Shown here: one piece after another, positions 26,278 to 36,354 of the stretch
Layout of the letters: every line of letters starts with the position of its first letter
How positions within the stretch are numbered: the stretch's first letter is position 1
Assembly (NCBI RefSeq): GCF_000271845.1
Contig: NZ_JH719395.1
Span: forward strand, 881,180-945,179
Direction of reading: 5' to 3'
DNA from: Rhizobium leguminosarum bv. trifolii WSM2297
GTDB lineage: Bacteria; Pseudomonadota; Alphaproteobacteria; Rhizobiales; Rhizobiaceae
Length of the DNA: 64,000 bases
Position numbers and translations under genes: made by a program
Notes under the pieces: generated by a model
Told to the model about the DNA's origin: nothing
Database searches by the model: none
The model's input: only the letters and a program-made list of their open reading frames with translations

Positions 26278-29200
26278 TCAGTCGAGAAACGGCAAGACCA
26301 CAAGTGTGCCTGGATCGAGGTTGTGGCGGATGCACACATCCTGAGCCAGCGTGAAATACCGTTCCGCCTCGTCCATGTTGTCATGCTCGAGGCTCAGCGT
26401 CGCCAAGCCATCATAACACGGAAAGAGCAATTGCGGTTCGTCAATTTCCTTTGCAACCTCAAGGGCTTCCTCGTAATACTTACGGGCTAGGTTTGGCTGT
26501 CCGTGGCATTGATGAATCTGCCCGAGGACGATCAACGGCACCGAGAGATGGTCGCGCTGGTCGAGCGCCCGGTCGATTTCGACGGCCTTCTCCGCTGCCG
26601 GCACACCTTCGGCTGCGCAGCGATCGGTAAAGGTGCAGCAGGAAACCGCGAGATTGGCGAGAAGGCGCGCCTGGAAGCCGAGATCGCCGATGCGGGTTGC
26701 CACCTCCAGCCCACGCCGGCAGATCTTGATGGCACTCGCCGGATCGACGATCGTGTAGAGCACGCCGAGATTGGAATAGGCGCGGCACGCCGCACTTTGC
26801 AGATCGGCCTTTTCGGCGACCGAAAGGCTGCGCTCGACTTCCTGCACGGCATCGCGGCGGCGTCCGAGCCGCGCCAGCGCTGCACCCTTGGTATTCAAAG
26901 CCTCCGCCATCGCCCGCGCCGCCTCCCGCCCGGCCTCGGTGGTTCCGTCGATCGGCAGCGTTTGCAGGCATTGCAGCGCCTGGGTCGCCCACTCGGCGGC
27001 GGCAGCCTGATCGCCCATGCGGAAGGCCAGATGGCCGCGCTCCTGCAAGAGATGCGCATGTTCGACCGGCGCATCGATTGTCGCGATCATCGCCTCGGCC
27101 GCCGCGCAATGTGTCTCCGCCTGGTCGCGGCGTCCTGCATCGAGATGCAGTCGGCCGGTCTTTCGCAATATCCTCGCTGCGGCGATCCGGTCGTCTTTGG
27201 CGCGATGGATCGCGAGCGCCTGCTGATAGTGGTTCAAGGCATCGTCGCGGCGGCCGGCAGGAGCGCAGAGATCGCCAAGACGCTCCATCAGCGCCAATTG
27301 CTCTGCCGTCGCCTCCGGCTCGTTTGCGAAGGCCGCAAGGGCCTGGCGGTAAAGGCGCATGGCATCGTCATTGGCGTAGGTCTTGCGCGCCAGATCGCCC
27401 GCAGCCATCAGATAGCCGGCGCCCTTGGCCTTTTCGGTGGTCAGGCTGAAGTGATGGCCGAGCTGCGCCAGATGCTCGGGCCGCTCCGGTGCCAGGCCAT
27501 ATTGGCGTTCCAGAACCCGGCCGATCCGCAGATGCAACTCCATGCGCCGTTGCAGCAGCAGATTATGATAGATGACGTCGTGCATCAGGGTCTGGCTGAA
27601 GCGATAGCCTGGGGCGCCCCCGGCATCCGGACCGCGCAATTCCTCGATGATGTCGGCATCGCAGAGATAATCCAGCGCCGCATCGACGGCGGCCGGGTCG
27701 GTGGCGACGGTGCGGAGCAGGGCGGTATCGAATTTCGGCCCGACGACCGCTGCTTCCTGCGCCAAGCGTCTCATCTCTTGCGGCAGACGATCGACGCGGG
27801 CGAGCAACAGCGCCTGCAGATTGACCGGGATATCGACATCCGTGTCTTCGGCGGCGAGATGCCAGCGCTGACCATCATTGTGCAACGTGCCCATGTCGAT
27901 CAGGACCCGGAGGATTTCTTCGATGAACAGCGGATTGCCGCCGGCCCGGTCGAGGATGCGTTTGCGCATCGTGACCGGCAGTTTGCCGTGACCCTCGCCG
28001 AAAAAGGCAGCGAGCAGCTTCTGCCCATCGGCCGCAAAGAGCGGTTCAAGACGTTGTACGGTGACGTTGACGCGATCGGAGTTCAGCGGGTCGGTCTGCG
28101 ATGTCGGCCGGTAGATCGCCAGCAGCATCAGCCGGCTTCGCTCCAGCCGATCCATCATGAAGCGAAGCACTTCAAGCGAGGCGGCGTCCGCCCAGTGCAG
28201 ATCCTCGATGACGAGCAGCAGCGGACTTTGCGCCAGCCGCCGCTCGAAGACCGTGCGCACCGCATAGAAGATCTGTCGCCGCAGCTGCTCCGGCTCGATG
28301 TGCCGCAACGCGCCATCGGGATCACCGAGGCCAAGAACATGCTGAAACAGCGGCAAAAGCCCCTCGACATCCTCCTGGGTGAGATCGAGCGCGCGGAACC
28401 CCGTTGTCAGCAGTTGCCGTGTCCGGTCGAGATCATCCCGCTCGCCGATGCCGTAAGCGCTGCGGACGACCGCGGCAAGCGTGCCGTAGGATTGTTCGCC
28501 GAGTGGCGAGCAGGTTGCCTTGCGGATGGCAAGGCCCTGGAAGCGGGCAGCAGTGCCGGCGATCGCCACGAATTCGTCGGCAAGCCGTGACTTGCCGATA
28601 CCGGCTTCGCCGATCAGGCGGACGAGTTGGGCCGCGCCGCCGCAGGCGAGATCGAGGCAGGTCAGCAGCCGCGACAACTCTGCATCCCGCCCGATCATCG
28701 GCGCCTGAAGGCCGAAACTTTCGAGCCCGCGCGCCGTATGCGGCGCTTCCAGCAGCCCTGTCAGCCGATGGACGAGGACGTTTCCGCTTTTCCCGCGCAA
28801 CGCCTGCGCCCCCAGACTGTCGAAGGCAAAGGCATGGCGGGTGAGACGATAGGTCAGCGGTCCGACGAGGATATCGTTTTCGCCCGCCATCGATTGCAGC
28901 CGCTGGGCAGTGTTCACCGTGTCGCCGGTCACCGAATAGGATTTGGTGCTGACGGCACCAAAGCCGCCGGTTACGACGGGTCCGCTATTGATGCCGATAT
29001 GCAGACGCAGCGGGACGCCGGCGCGGGCGTTCCAGCGCTCGCCGACCTCGGTGGCCCGACGGATCATATCGAGCGCGGCCCCGAGCGCCCGGACCGGATC
29101 GTCTTCATGGGCGACCGGCGCGCCGAACAGCGCCAGCAGCGCATCGCCGACGAATTTGTCGACGAATCCGCCATAGGCTTCCACCGCCTGCGTCATCTCC

Positions 29201-29523
29201 TCGAACAATTCGTTCTGCAGCACCCGCATGATTTCGGGGTCGATCTGCTCGCTCAACGTCGTGAAGCCGCAGAGATCGGCAAAGAGCACCGTCACGGGCC
29301 GCCGGTCGGCATCGCTGTCTGATTTCTGCGGCACCACCTCGACGCTTGGCTTCAGCGCCGGCGGGGCTTTGCCTGAGATCGACGCACCGCATCTCGGGCA
29401 GAAGGCAAAATCCGGCTGACAGACGCAGCCGCAAGCAGCGCAGGAGAGAGGCTGCCTTGCGCCGCATCGCGGACAGAAAGCAAAACCGCTCTGAATATCG
29501 AAACCGCAGCCGGCGCACTCCAT
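26278..29523 (-). CDS. Class III adenylate cyclase with zinc ribbons, AAA ATPase and TPR repeats
   Basis: A 1081-residue signalling protein. Residues 1-50 hold two zinc ribbons (CGFDIQSGFAFCPRCG and CVCQPDFAFCPRCG). Residues about 73-250 are the cyclase domain with metal ligand D83 in FADLCGFT, the second Asp in FVGDALLALFG, substrate Lys in VDKFVG and transition-state TVNTAQRL, so it looks active and ATP-specific. Residues about 290-640 are a STAND-type ATPase (Walker A GEAGIGKS, Walker B LLLVIEDLHWAD), and 680 to the end are TPR repeats. I begin at ATG 29523, directly at the first ribbon; upstream sequence is not conserved in character. It stands alone. Confidence 0.88.
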   Translation of the reverse strand: MECAGCGFDIQSGFAFCPRCGARQPLSCAACGCVCQPDFAFCPRCGASISGKAPPALKPSVEVVPQKSDSDADRRPVTVLFADLCGFTTLSEQIDPEIMRVLQNELFEEMTQAVEAYGGFVDKFVGDALLALFGAPVAHEDDPVRALGAALDMIRRATEVGERWNARAGVPLRLHIGINSGPVVTGGFGAVSTKSYSVTGDTVNTAQRLQSMAGENDILVGPLTYRLTRHAFAFDSLGAQALRGKSGNVLVHRLTGLLEAPHTARGLESFGLQAPMIGRDAELSRLLTCLDLACGGAAQLVRLIGEAGIGKSRLADEFVAIAGTAARFQGLAIRKATCSPLGEQSYGTLAAVVRSAYGIGERDDLDRTRQLLTTGFRALDLTQEDVEGLLPLFQHVLGLGDPDGALRHIEPEQLRRQIFYAVRTVFERRLAQSPLLLVIEDLHWADAASLEVLRFMMDRLERSRLMLLAIYRPTSQTDPLNSDRVNVTVQRLEPLFAADGQKLLAAFFGEGHGKLPVTMRKRILDRAGGNPLFIEEILRVLIDMGTLHNDGQRWHLAAEDTDVDIPVNLQALLLARVDRLPQEMRRLAQEAAVVGPKFDTALLRTVATDPAAVDAALDYLCDADIIEELRGPDAGGAPGYRFSQTLMHDVIYHNLLLQRRMELHLRIGRVLERQYGLAPERPEHLAQLGHHFSLTTEKAKGAGYLMAAGDLARKTYANDDAMRLYRQALAAFANEPEATAEQLALMERLGDLCAPAGRRDDALNHYQQALAIHRAKDDRIAAARILRKTGRLHLDAGRRDQAETHCAAAEAMIATIDAPVEHAHLLQERGHLAFRMGDQAAAAEWATQALQCLQTLPIDGTTEAGREAARAMAEALNTKGAALARLGRRRDAVQEVERSLSVAEKADLQSAACRAYSNLGVLYTIVDPASAIKICRRGLEVATRIGDLGFQARLLANLAVSCCTFTDRCAAEGVPAAEKAVEIDRALDQRDHLSVPLIVLGQIHQCHGQPNLARKYYEEALEVAKEIDEPQLLFPCYDGLATLSLEHDNMDEAERYFTLAQDVCIRHNLDPGTLVVLPFLD

Positions 29524-29821
29524 CGCACGCGTCCCACGAAGGCCTGATGTGTCACGGCGATTTCGACCGCAACCAGCGGGCTTTAAACGGGGCCAGCATG
29601 AACCTGCCGCGTGGGGCCTGCAAGCCCTAAACAGAACGGCCCGTACGCTGCCGCTTCCGAGAGCGCCACTGCCTTGGTTACCTGACGCCGGTGCAGGGCG
29701 GAAAGCAGTTCGTGTCCGGAGAGGTGCCTCGGGCAAATGATATTTCGCGTTGACGAAGATCAAGGCGGATTGAACGCAAAAGCGCGAGCCTGCGAACTCC
29801 TCATGGAGGAGGGAGCCACCG

Positions 29822-30280
29822 ATGAGCTACATCCTGAAAGACCTGACCCCGGCGGAATGCTCCGCCGTTCTCGCGCAATCCCGATTTGGCCATCTGGCCT
29901 GTTGCAAAGATGGCCGGCCCTACGTGGTGCCGATCTATTTCGCCTATGCGAAGGGCACGATCTACAGCTTTTCAATGCCGGGGAGAAAGGTCGACTGGAT
30001 GCGCGCGAACGAAAATGTCTGTCTGCAAATCGACCAGCGCGGCGCAGGCAAGGGTTGGACGAGTGTCGTCGTCGATGGGCGGTTCGAGGAGTTCCCGGAT
30101 ACAGACCTTTGGCGCAGTGAGAGGTTGCAGGCCTGGTCGTTGCTGCAAAAACACTTCGATTGGTGGGAAGTCGGCGCGTTGAAGCTGCAGGAACAACCGA
30201 CTGGCTCGGTCTCCGAACACATATTTTACGGCATATTCGTCCGAGAGGTGAGCGGTCGAACGGCGCTCTCAGTTGACTGA
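29822..30280 (+). CDS. Pyridoxamine 5'-phosphate oxidase-like flavin-binding protein
   Basis: A 152-residue split-barrel protein. The pattern SRFGHLACCKDGRPYVVPIYFAY at residues 18-42 and GRKVDWMRANENVCLQID further on matches the PPOX-like family that binds FMN, heme or F420 (Pfam putative-PNPOX group). A very good GGAGG site lies 9 bases before ATG. In rhizobia this family often accompanies stress or low-oxygen genes. Its catalytic role is unknown. It is divergent from the large cyclase gene, with a 298-base spacer that shows no other feature. Confidence 0.82.
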   Translation: MSYILKDLTPAECSAVLAQSRFGHLACCKDGRPYVVPIYFAYAKGTIYSFSMPGRKVDWMRANENVCLQIDQRGAGKGWTSVVVDGRFEEFPDTDLWRSERLQAWSLLQKHFDWWEVGALKLQEQPTGSVSEHIFYGIFVREVSGRTALSVD

Positions 30281-30617
30281 GACAATCGCCTGGGAAGGGG
30301 CGCCCGGACGATCCCAAGCGCCTTGTTCAGTGGGCGAGAAACAGCGGAATTTGAGTTTCTTCCAACATCGATCGCTTTACGCCGCTTCCAGTTCTCGTCA
30401 TTGCGGCCGTGTTCGGGCAGGCTAGGAACGGCTGGCAGGTGAGACCAGACGATCACAGATCCGAAAAAGGGGATGAAATCGCCGTACGCGCAACCATCAT
30501 TTCTCTGGAGGCGTATAGTGGACATGCCGACGCGTTAATGTCCTGGGAGGCCGCGTGCAAACGGAATCGTCGGCTGAAGAGGGCGGCCAAAAAGGGTGAA
30601 GTGACGGGAGAACGAAG
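30281..30617. other. Intergenic stretch, nothing supported
   Basis: About 340 bases between the PPOX-like gene and the 121-residue gene at 30618. Short open frames occur, one of 72 codons ending at 30627, but they start without ribosome sites and are overlapped by frames on the other strand. No promoter of the stress type, terminator or repeat stands out. Confidence 0.4.
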
Positions 30618-30983
30618 ATGTTGGTGACAGATCGTGACTGCCAGACTGGAGGAGCGCGATTCGCCGTGCCGACGTTCGGCGAAATCGAGGGAAGACTATT
30701 GGTTTGCGAAGTGGTCGCGACCTGCTGCTTGCGACAGCTCCTCGCTCACTCCGACACCGCCGCCATTCCAGTCATCAAACGCCGGGTCAGGCGATTGCTT
30801 GAAACCCGCTGCCGCGGCGAAAAACTCTGCCAGGACGACATGGAAGCGGCTGTCGAATATGCGTTTCAGCTGGTGGATGCGGCCGCCGAGGCAGCCGGCA
30901 GGAAGACCGTGGTTTCGAAAACGACCGATGGCTGCGAAACCATTCGCCGGCTGCGGGCAATGCACGGTCCTTCTCGTCGTTAG
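30618..30983 (+). CDS. Small hypothetical protein
   Basis: A 121-residue soluble protein with a good GGAGAACG ribosome site 8 bases before ATG. The middle part is a predicted helix pair (LRQLLAHSDTAAIPVIKRRVRRLLETRC and DDMEAAVEYAFQLVDAAAEAAG). No domain is recognised. It is convergent with the GGDEF-EAL gene, whose stop lies 30 bases downstream. Function unknown. Confidence 0.6.
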   Translation: MLVTDRDCQTGGARFAVPTFGEIEGRLLVCEVVATCCLRQLLAHSDTAAIPVIKRRVRRLLETRCRGEKLCQDDMEAAVEYAFQLVDAAAEAAGRKTVVSKTTDGCETIRRLRAMHGPSRR

Positions 30984-31012
30984 CGCGCTTTAACTAGGCT
31001 GGCGGGGTTTCT

Positions 31013-33271
31013 TCAGCCTGCCACTGTGCGTCCTTTGTCCTTCATGCTGCAAAATTCGATCAACTGTTCCGACGTCATTGGTCGCGCCAGAGCATAGCCT
31101 TGCAACAAATGGCAACCAAGATCTTTCAGGATCTTCGCGTGCTCCATTGTCTCCACGCCCTCGGCAACGATGTCGATATTCTGTGACCGGCCGATTTCGA
31201 TAATGGAGGAGACCAGGCGGCGTTGAGATGGAGAGGCTATGATCGGTTTGATAATTTCGCGGTCGATTTTAAGTCGCCGCGGCTCAAATCGAAGCAGACT
31301 GATGATGCTGGCATGTTCCGTGCCGAAATCGTCAATCTCAATTTCAATGCCAAGCGCTTTGATAGTCGGAATGATATCATGGAGGGCAGGTTGAAGCTCG
31401 TCGAAGGAAATTGTCTCAAGCAGCTCGAAACACAGCCGACCCTTCGATACGGGAAGCTCGGACAGCTCGGCAAGCAGATTTGGCTGCGCCAGGCGGCGCG
31501 CTGAGATATTCACTGAGACCCGCGGGATCTGCATTCCCAGACTATCCCATCTCGTAAGCTCGAACAGGGCCTTCTGCAGGATTAGCCTATCCATGTCGCC
31601 GCTCCGCCCCAGTCTTTCCGCGGCGTCAAGAAAATTGTTCGGGCCGAGCAGACCTTTTCGCGGGTGATCCCAGCGGGCAAGGGCCTCGACGCCGGCGATA
31701 GCCAACGTATCTGCGTTGAACTGCGGTTGGAAGAAGGCAACAAGTTCATCGCGGTCGAGCGCCTGATTGAACTCATCCGCCAATTCTTTTGAATGGATTG
31801 CAGCGCTACGAAGCTCTTCGGTGAAGATGGCCGCGCGGCCACGGCCGGTCTTTTTCGCCTCGTAGAGAGCCAAATCGGCATTCAGAAGCAACTGACCGAG
31901 ATCCCGCCCGCGGGCACGTTCAGTCTCCCAGGCGACACCGACGCTCGCTCCGACCACATACTCTGCCCCATCGATAAGGATGGGCCGCTGGAGGCCGTCG
32001 ACGATCTGCCTGGCCAATTCGGTTGCTTCAGGCTCGGGATCGGCGCTCCACCTGGCGAAGATGAACTCGTCTCCACCGATCCGAGCCGCGACGTCGCTTG
32101 GGCCGGTCAAATCGGCGAGACGCAAAGCCGTTGTTTGCAGGACCATGTCGCCGCCGGCATGCCCTTTCGTATCGTTGATCTCTTTAAATCGGTCGAGGTC
32201 GATATGAATGAGGATCAGACTGTCTTCTTCACCGGGTCTCTGGGGTTGCGAGATCATCTGGTCGACGAACCGTCGGTTCGCCAGCCCCGTCAGCGCGTCG
32301 TGCAACGACAGATATTCTAGCCGTTGCCGCGCTCGAACGAGCTTCTTCTTGTGGAGGCGAAGCTTTTCAATCGTTCTTTGACGCGACCTGGTCAGGAAGC
32401 CGACCCAAATGATCGGCGCAACGACACACAACGCCAACAGGCTCGCATAAAACTCAAAAATGCCGATCCCGTTATTTTGGCCCCATCCGCGCTTGGGCAC
32501 TGCGACGAAGGTCCATCGGCCATAAGTCATGTCAACGGATGTCACGACCGGCTGCTTCGAAAAGGTTTCCAGATTTCCGAGAAAAACCTGTTTCGGCGAA
32601 TTTGGCTCCGGCACGGTGCTGATGGCAATCTCAAGCTCGGTCGATCCGAGGCCGCTATCGCTATAGAGCCTTGGAATATCTATGATTCCGGAGAGCAGAC
32701 CCCAAAAGACCTGGCTGTTTCCGTTATTGTTATAAATCGGGCACCTGACGACAAAAGCAGTTCCGCCTTGGACGAGCTCCACCGGGCCTGTCAGAACGAT
32801 ATTGTGGGTGTTGCGCGCCAGCATCGCGGCAGCCCGTTGCTTCTCATTCTTTCGGTAATCGAGACCGACGGCCTTTTCGTTTCCTTTTTCCGGATAAACC
32901 CACTTGACCACCATGTCGGGCGCCGCAGCGAAGCTGCGCAATTGTGAATCGGGCTGCAGGATCTGCGCGGCAAGTTTGGAAAATCCGTTTTGGTCCATTG
33001 TCGGGTCGACTGCGATGCCGGCCGCCAGCCCTTGCAGCAGCTTCACATTGCTATTGAGGTTGGTCTGTAGCCGAGATGATATTGTGGCAAGCTCGCCGGC
33101 AACAATCGAGCGTTCTTCGGCCAGCGAGCGCTCCAGCCGCCAGTTCGTTGCGACCCAGACGATGATGACTGCAATCATTGCCGCGAATATTGCCGGAGCA
33201 AATGCGCTGGCATGGCTGGCTGTGGAAGTAGCGAGGCCACGTACTATTTTTGGACTTCTAAGAAACTTCAT
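31013..33271 (-). CDS. CHASE-GGDEF-EAL cyclic di-GMP signalling protein
   Basis: A 752-residue inner-membrane protein. A first helix (about residues 23-44, AFAPAIFAAMIAVIIVWVATNW) and a second (about 295-315) frame a periplasmic CHASE sensor. The GGDEF domain (from SLHDALTGLANRR) has the intact RIGGDEFIFA active site but no RxxD inhibitory site before it. The EAL domain keeps GVEALARWDH, VNISAR, DDFGT and VAEGVET, so both making and breaking c-di-GMP are possible. I start at ATG 33271, 20 residues before the first helix; the frame is open to 33469, close to an IS fragment, so the true 5' end is uncertain. Confidence 0.87.
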   Translation of the reverse strand: MKFLRSPKIVRGLATSTASHASAFAPAIFAAMIAVIIVWVATNWRLERSLAEERSIVAGELATISSRLQTNLNSNVKLLQGLAAGIAVDPTMDQNGFSKLAAQILQPDSQLRSFAAAPDMVVKWVYPEKGNEKAVGLDYRKNEKQRAAAMLARNTHNIVLTGPVELVQGGTAFVVRCPIYNNNGNSQVFWGLLSGIIDIPRLYSDSGLGSTELEIAISTVPEPNSPKQVFLGNLETFSKQPVVTSVDMTYGRWTFVAVPKRGWGQNNGIGIFEFYASLLALCVVAPIIWVGFLTRSRQRTIEKLRLHKKKLVRARQRLEYLSLHDALTGLANRRFVDQMISQPQRPGEEDSLILIHIDLDRFKEINDTKGHAGGDMVLQTTALRLADLTGPSDVAARIGGDEFIFARWSADPEPEATELARQIVDGLQRPILIDGAEYVVGASVGVAWETERARGRDLGQLLLNADLALYEAKKTGRGRAAIFTEELRSAAIHSKELADEFNQALDRDELVAFFQPQFNADTLAIAGVEALARWDHPRKGLLGPNNFLDAAERLGRSGDMDRLILQKALFELTRWDSLGMQIPRVSVNISARRLAQPNLLAELSELPVSKGRLCFELLETISFDELQPALHDIIPTIKALGIEIEIDDFGTEHASIISLLRFEPRRLKIDREIIKPIIASPSQRRLVSSIIEIGRSQNIDIVAEGVETMEHAKILKDLGCHLLQGYALARPMTSEQLIEFCSMKDKGRTVAG

Positions 33272-33473
33272 CAGGTTGCCAGCGCGGATGGACACGCCTG
33301 CATCCTTGCACAGTTTCTTTAAGGCAACGCTAAACCGGCCAGCCTGGGAGAAAAGCCGACCCGGTTCGGATGTCGCCGCCTCTTGCGTTCGGCAAGCTGG
33401 TGCAGCGACAGCGATCGGCGAGGGTCGGTTGGAGATTGCGTTGAGACATTTCAAAAATATCCAAGCCATTGTT

Positions 33474-33929
33474 TTAAGTCGAGCTTTTGTCTACCGCATG
33501 GCACGATGGCCTGCCGCGATCTGACTGACTGGTCCTGTTGCTGGGGCAGATCGGGCAGGTGAGGGCGCCCCCGCCGGCCTCGGTCATCCATTGGCGCAGC
33601 GTCTCCTCGGCGACTGAAATCTGATGCAGTTCGATCAGCTTCTCGCGCGCCAGTGTCGGACCGAAATCCGGATAACGTTCGCGGATCAGATCCAGCGCCG
33701 CATTGCGAAAATCCTCGCTGTGGCGCCGATTGCTCGGGCGCCATCGCTTCTTCGAGACCAGACCGTCTGGACCGGCCTGATCATAGGCTTGCAACAGCCT
33801 GTGGACCTGACTGCGGCTGAGACCGAGCAGCTCGGCCGCCTGAACGACGCTCAGACGCCGATCACGGATCTTCTGAATGACTTCGAGGCGATGCAATTCT
33901 TTCTGCGACATGGTGATCATAAAGGACAT
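33474..33929 (-). pseudogene. Truncated transposase (ISNCY-like) N-terminus
   Basis: Residues 4-118 form the helix-turn-helix start of an ISNCY-type transposase (MITMSQKELHRLEVIQKI, then VVQAAELLGLSRSQVHRLL, HSEDFRNAALDLIRERYPDFGPTLAREKL, ETLRQWM). A full enzyme of this kind has over 400 residues and a DDE domain; here homology ends at about 33570, and the last 30 residues look random. It is a dead remnant. It abuts the open frame of the GGDEF-EAL gene and may have replaced that gene's original upstream region. Confidence 0.75.
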
Positions 33930-34019
33930 GACGACTCCGACCGCTCATGGTCTCGACCAGGCTGAAGGTCGCCATCCTTGCTCCCAACGTTGGCATTGAC
34001 CAGCACGTCGAGAGGCGAG

Positions 34020-34059
34020 ACTGTCGCATCTCTAACTGGCCCAACTGTCGCATTACTAA
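34020..34059. repeat. Two direct repeats, probable IS end
   Basis: ACTGTCGCATCTCTAA at 34020-34035 and ACTGTCGCATTACTAA at 34044-34059 are 16-bp direct repeats with two mismatches. They lie about 100 bp upstream of the transposase fragment, where the terminal sequence of such an element would be. The opposite end is missing. Confidence 0.5.
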
Positions 34060-34206
34060 ATAGCCGCTACATACAATAATCGCATAAGACAGATTATGGA
34101 ACATAAGAATGCCTTTTGATTGCAATGGCATATCTTCATCGTCCATCTCACCCGCCCACTTTGGGCCGGGTCGAATTTGCGTCTCGACGATCGCACGCCT
34201 CAGTTA

Positions 34207-36354
34207 TTATTCCTGAACTGTTGGGATGACTTTTGCTGGCCTTTGCAGCTCGGCTGCGGCGGCGGACGCTGCTGGATCGGCCGTCCCGCTGGAGACATGA
34301 ACCGTCGGAGTTGCAAACTGGATCCCTTTTTCCGCGAAGGTCTTCTTGAGCATCGCAAGCGCCTTTCGGCGAACGCCGAATTGTTCGCCGGGTTTGGCCA
34401 TGAACTTCAGCCGGATCTGCACGCCATAATCCGCCATCTGCTCAATCCCTTGCATCTTCAAGGGCTCGATGATGTTGGGCCCGAGTTCGGCGTCCTCCAG
34501 AAGTTCGACGCCGATGCGCTTGATGGTCTTGCGGACCTCCTCGAGATCGCTGTCATAATTCAAGGTGAGCGTAATGATGTCGATCACCCAGTCGCGGCTG
34601 AGGTTCTGCACCGCGCCGAGTTCGCCGAACGGAACGATCGTGACCGGGCCGCGATGGTGTCGCAGACGGATCGATCGCAGCGAGAAACCTTCGACCGTCC
34701 CCTTATATTTTGCCGCCTGAATGTATTCGCCGATGCGAAAAGCATCGTCGAACAGATAAAAGACGCCTGAGATGATGTCCTTGACGAGTGTTTGTGCGCC
34801 GAAGCCGACGGCGATGCCGACGACACCGGCGCCCGCCAGCAGCGGTCCGATCTGAATGCCGACGGCATCCAGGATCATCAGGAAGCCGACAGCCCCGATC
34901 GCCAGGAACAGCACATTGCGAAGGATGGGAAGCAGCGTATTCAACCGCTGACGCCGACGCGCTTCGGGTCCGTCGTGATGCCCCGCCTCTGCGCTTCGCG
35001 ACGCCACCGCCATCTGACTGTCGATCAGCGTGCTGGCGAGCTTCCAGATGACGTCCGTCACCAGCAGCACGATAACAATGCGGATGCCTGCGCGGATCAA
35101 ACGCGTGCTCACCGTTTCGGCGGCGGCAAGGTCACTGAGATTGACATCCCACGAGCGGGCAATGAGCAGCGCGGCGACCACGATGAGGCCGTTGCGCAGC
35201 GTCTGCATGATGACAACGGACCATCCGACGATAGCCGGATCTTCCACCGCGTGTTCGCCGCCGGATTGTATGATGCGACCAATGATATCGCGAGCCACCG
35301 AAACGGTCAGCGGCAGGAGCGCGATGACGACCATCGTCCAGAAGGCACCGCGCAGTCCGGACACCCACAACAGCCACGATAGTACGATGCTCGCACTGAA
35401 GCCGACGCAGACCAGCCGGTTCACCGGCGGTCCGTCAGAACGAAACTGCCGCAGCCAAATCATGACGATCAGCGCGATTGAAACGACGCCAAGCCATGCC
35501 GCGGTAAAAAGGTCGACCAGGATGGGTGAAGCGCCGATCGTCTGGATCACTTCGATGATGGCCCAGCCAACCGCCAGCACTGCCACGATTCCGAGGAGCC
35601 AGTAGTACCAGAACCAGGCAAGCGACGTGACAAGCGTCAGAAGCCGCATATGCGGCAGGCGGGCGCCCGGCGCGATGACGATGCGGCCGACAAGCACGCC
35701 GAGACGCACCATCAGAGCAGCGGACAGCAGGATGAGTGCAACGTCGCGAAACACGGCAGGCCACGGAAAGAGAATAAACGCGCCGAGGCTTCCGATCAGG
35801 TAGCCGGTCAAGGCGAGAACACCCATTGAAAGTCGGCCCGCGTGGAGCTTGATCCGCTGCCGAACGGTGTCGGCAGGCGTGGTCAGCACAAAATGCAGAA
35901 GTCCTCGCCCCGACCACCAGGCAAGGCGCTGCGCGACGAAACCGCCTGCTACGAAGAGTGTGACCGCTAGGATCAAGCCGAGAGGGTCGATATGATTATC
36001 CGTCTGGAAGGCGCGGACCGCCGCTTGGATCTGTCCCGGGAGGGTCGGCACTGCATTGACGAGTGCGAGCAGCCTCTGGCGCAAATCCTGTAGTGAGGTG
36101 GCAATCGACGGCGGTGGCGCGTCTTGCGCGACAGCTACCGGCTGCGCCGGTTCCTGATTGCCGGGAACGATCCGGTTGACCAGCGCACGGCCGGAATCAT
36201 CGTTCGGCAATTCGATGATAACCCTGATCGGCGCCGAGGAATTGGTCGGCTCGGCCGCTGCGGGATTTGCGCCGGCGAGCAGAAGCGTTGAAAATACCAC
36301 CGTCAGCAATGTGAACACTCTGCCGAAGAAATGACGGTCGTCGTTGATGCGCAT
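34207..36354 (-). CDS. MscS-family mechanosensitive channel, large form
   Basis: A 715-residue inner-membrane channel. Signal-like N-terminus (VFTLLTVVFSTLLLAGANPAAA), a periplasmic stretch rich in Pro and Asn, then about ten transmembrane helices. The pore-lining helix and beta domain are recognisable in the C-terminal third: GAGVVGIAVGFGAQTLVKDIISG, then FRIGEYI, YKGTVEGFSLRSIRLR and VPFGELGAVQNLSRDW. It opens on membrane tension and releases solutes at hypo-osmotic shock; the extra helices place it in the YbdG/YnaI/DUF3772-like large group. The start at 36354 has only a weak ribosome site. Confidence 0.87.
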   Translation of the reverse strand: MRINDDRHFFGRVFTLLTVVFSTLLLAGANPAAAEPTNSSAPIRVIIELPNDDSGRALVNRIVPGNQEPAQPVAVAQDAPPPSIATSLQDLRQRLLALVNAVPTLPGQIQAAVRAFQTDNHIDPLGLILAVTLFVAGGFVAQRLAWWSGRGLLHFVLTTPADTVRQRIKLHAGRLSMGVLALTGYLIGSLGAFILFPWPAVFRDVALILLSAALMVRLGVLVGRIVIAPGARLPHMRLLTLVTSLAWFWYYWLLGIVAVLAVGWAIIEVIQTIGASPILVDLFTAAWLGVVSIALIVMIWLRQFRSDGPPVNRLVCVGFSASIVLSWLLWVSGLRGAFWTMVVIALLPLTVSVARDIIGRIIQSGGEHAVEDPAIVGWSVVIMQTLRNGLIVVAALLIARSWDVNLSDLAAAETVSTRLIRAGIRIVIVLLVTDVIWKLASTLIDSQMAVASRSAEAGHHDGPEARRRQRLNTLLPILRNVLFLAIGAVGFLMILDAVGIQIGPLLAGAGVVGIAVGFGAQTLVKDIISGVFYLFDDAFRIGEYIQAAKYKGTVEGFSLRSIRLRHHRGPVTIVPFGELGAVQNLSRDWVIDIITLTLNYDSDLEEVRKTIKRIGVELLEDAELGPNIIEPLKMQGIEQMADYGVQIRLKFMAKPGEQFGVRRKALAMLKKTFAEKGIQFATPTVHVSSGTADPAASAAAAELQRPAKVIPTVQE

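Noticed and set aside
30409..30627. 72-codon frame overlapping the start of the gene at 30618
   Set aside because: GTG start without ribosome site, and the downstream gene has a strong one; basic composition suggests chance.
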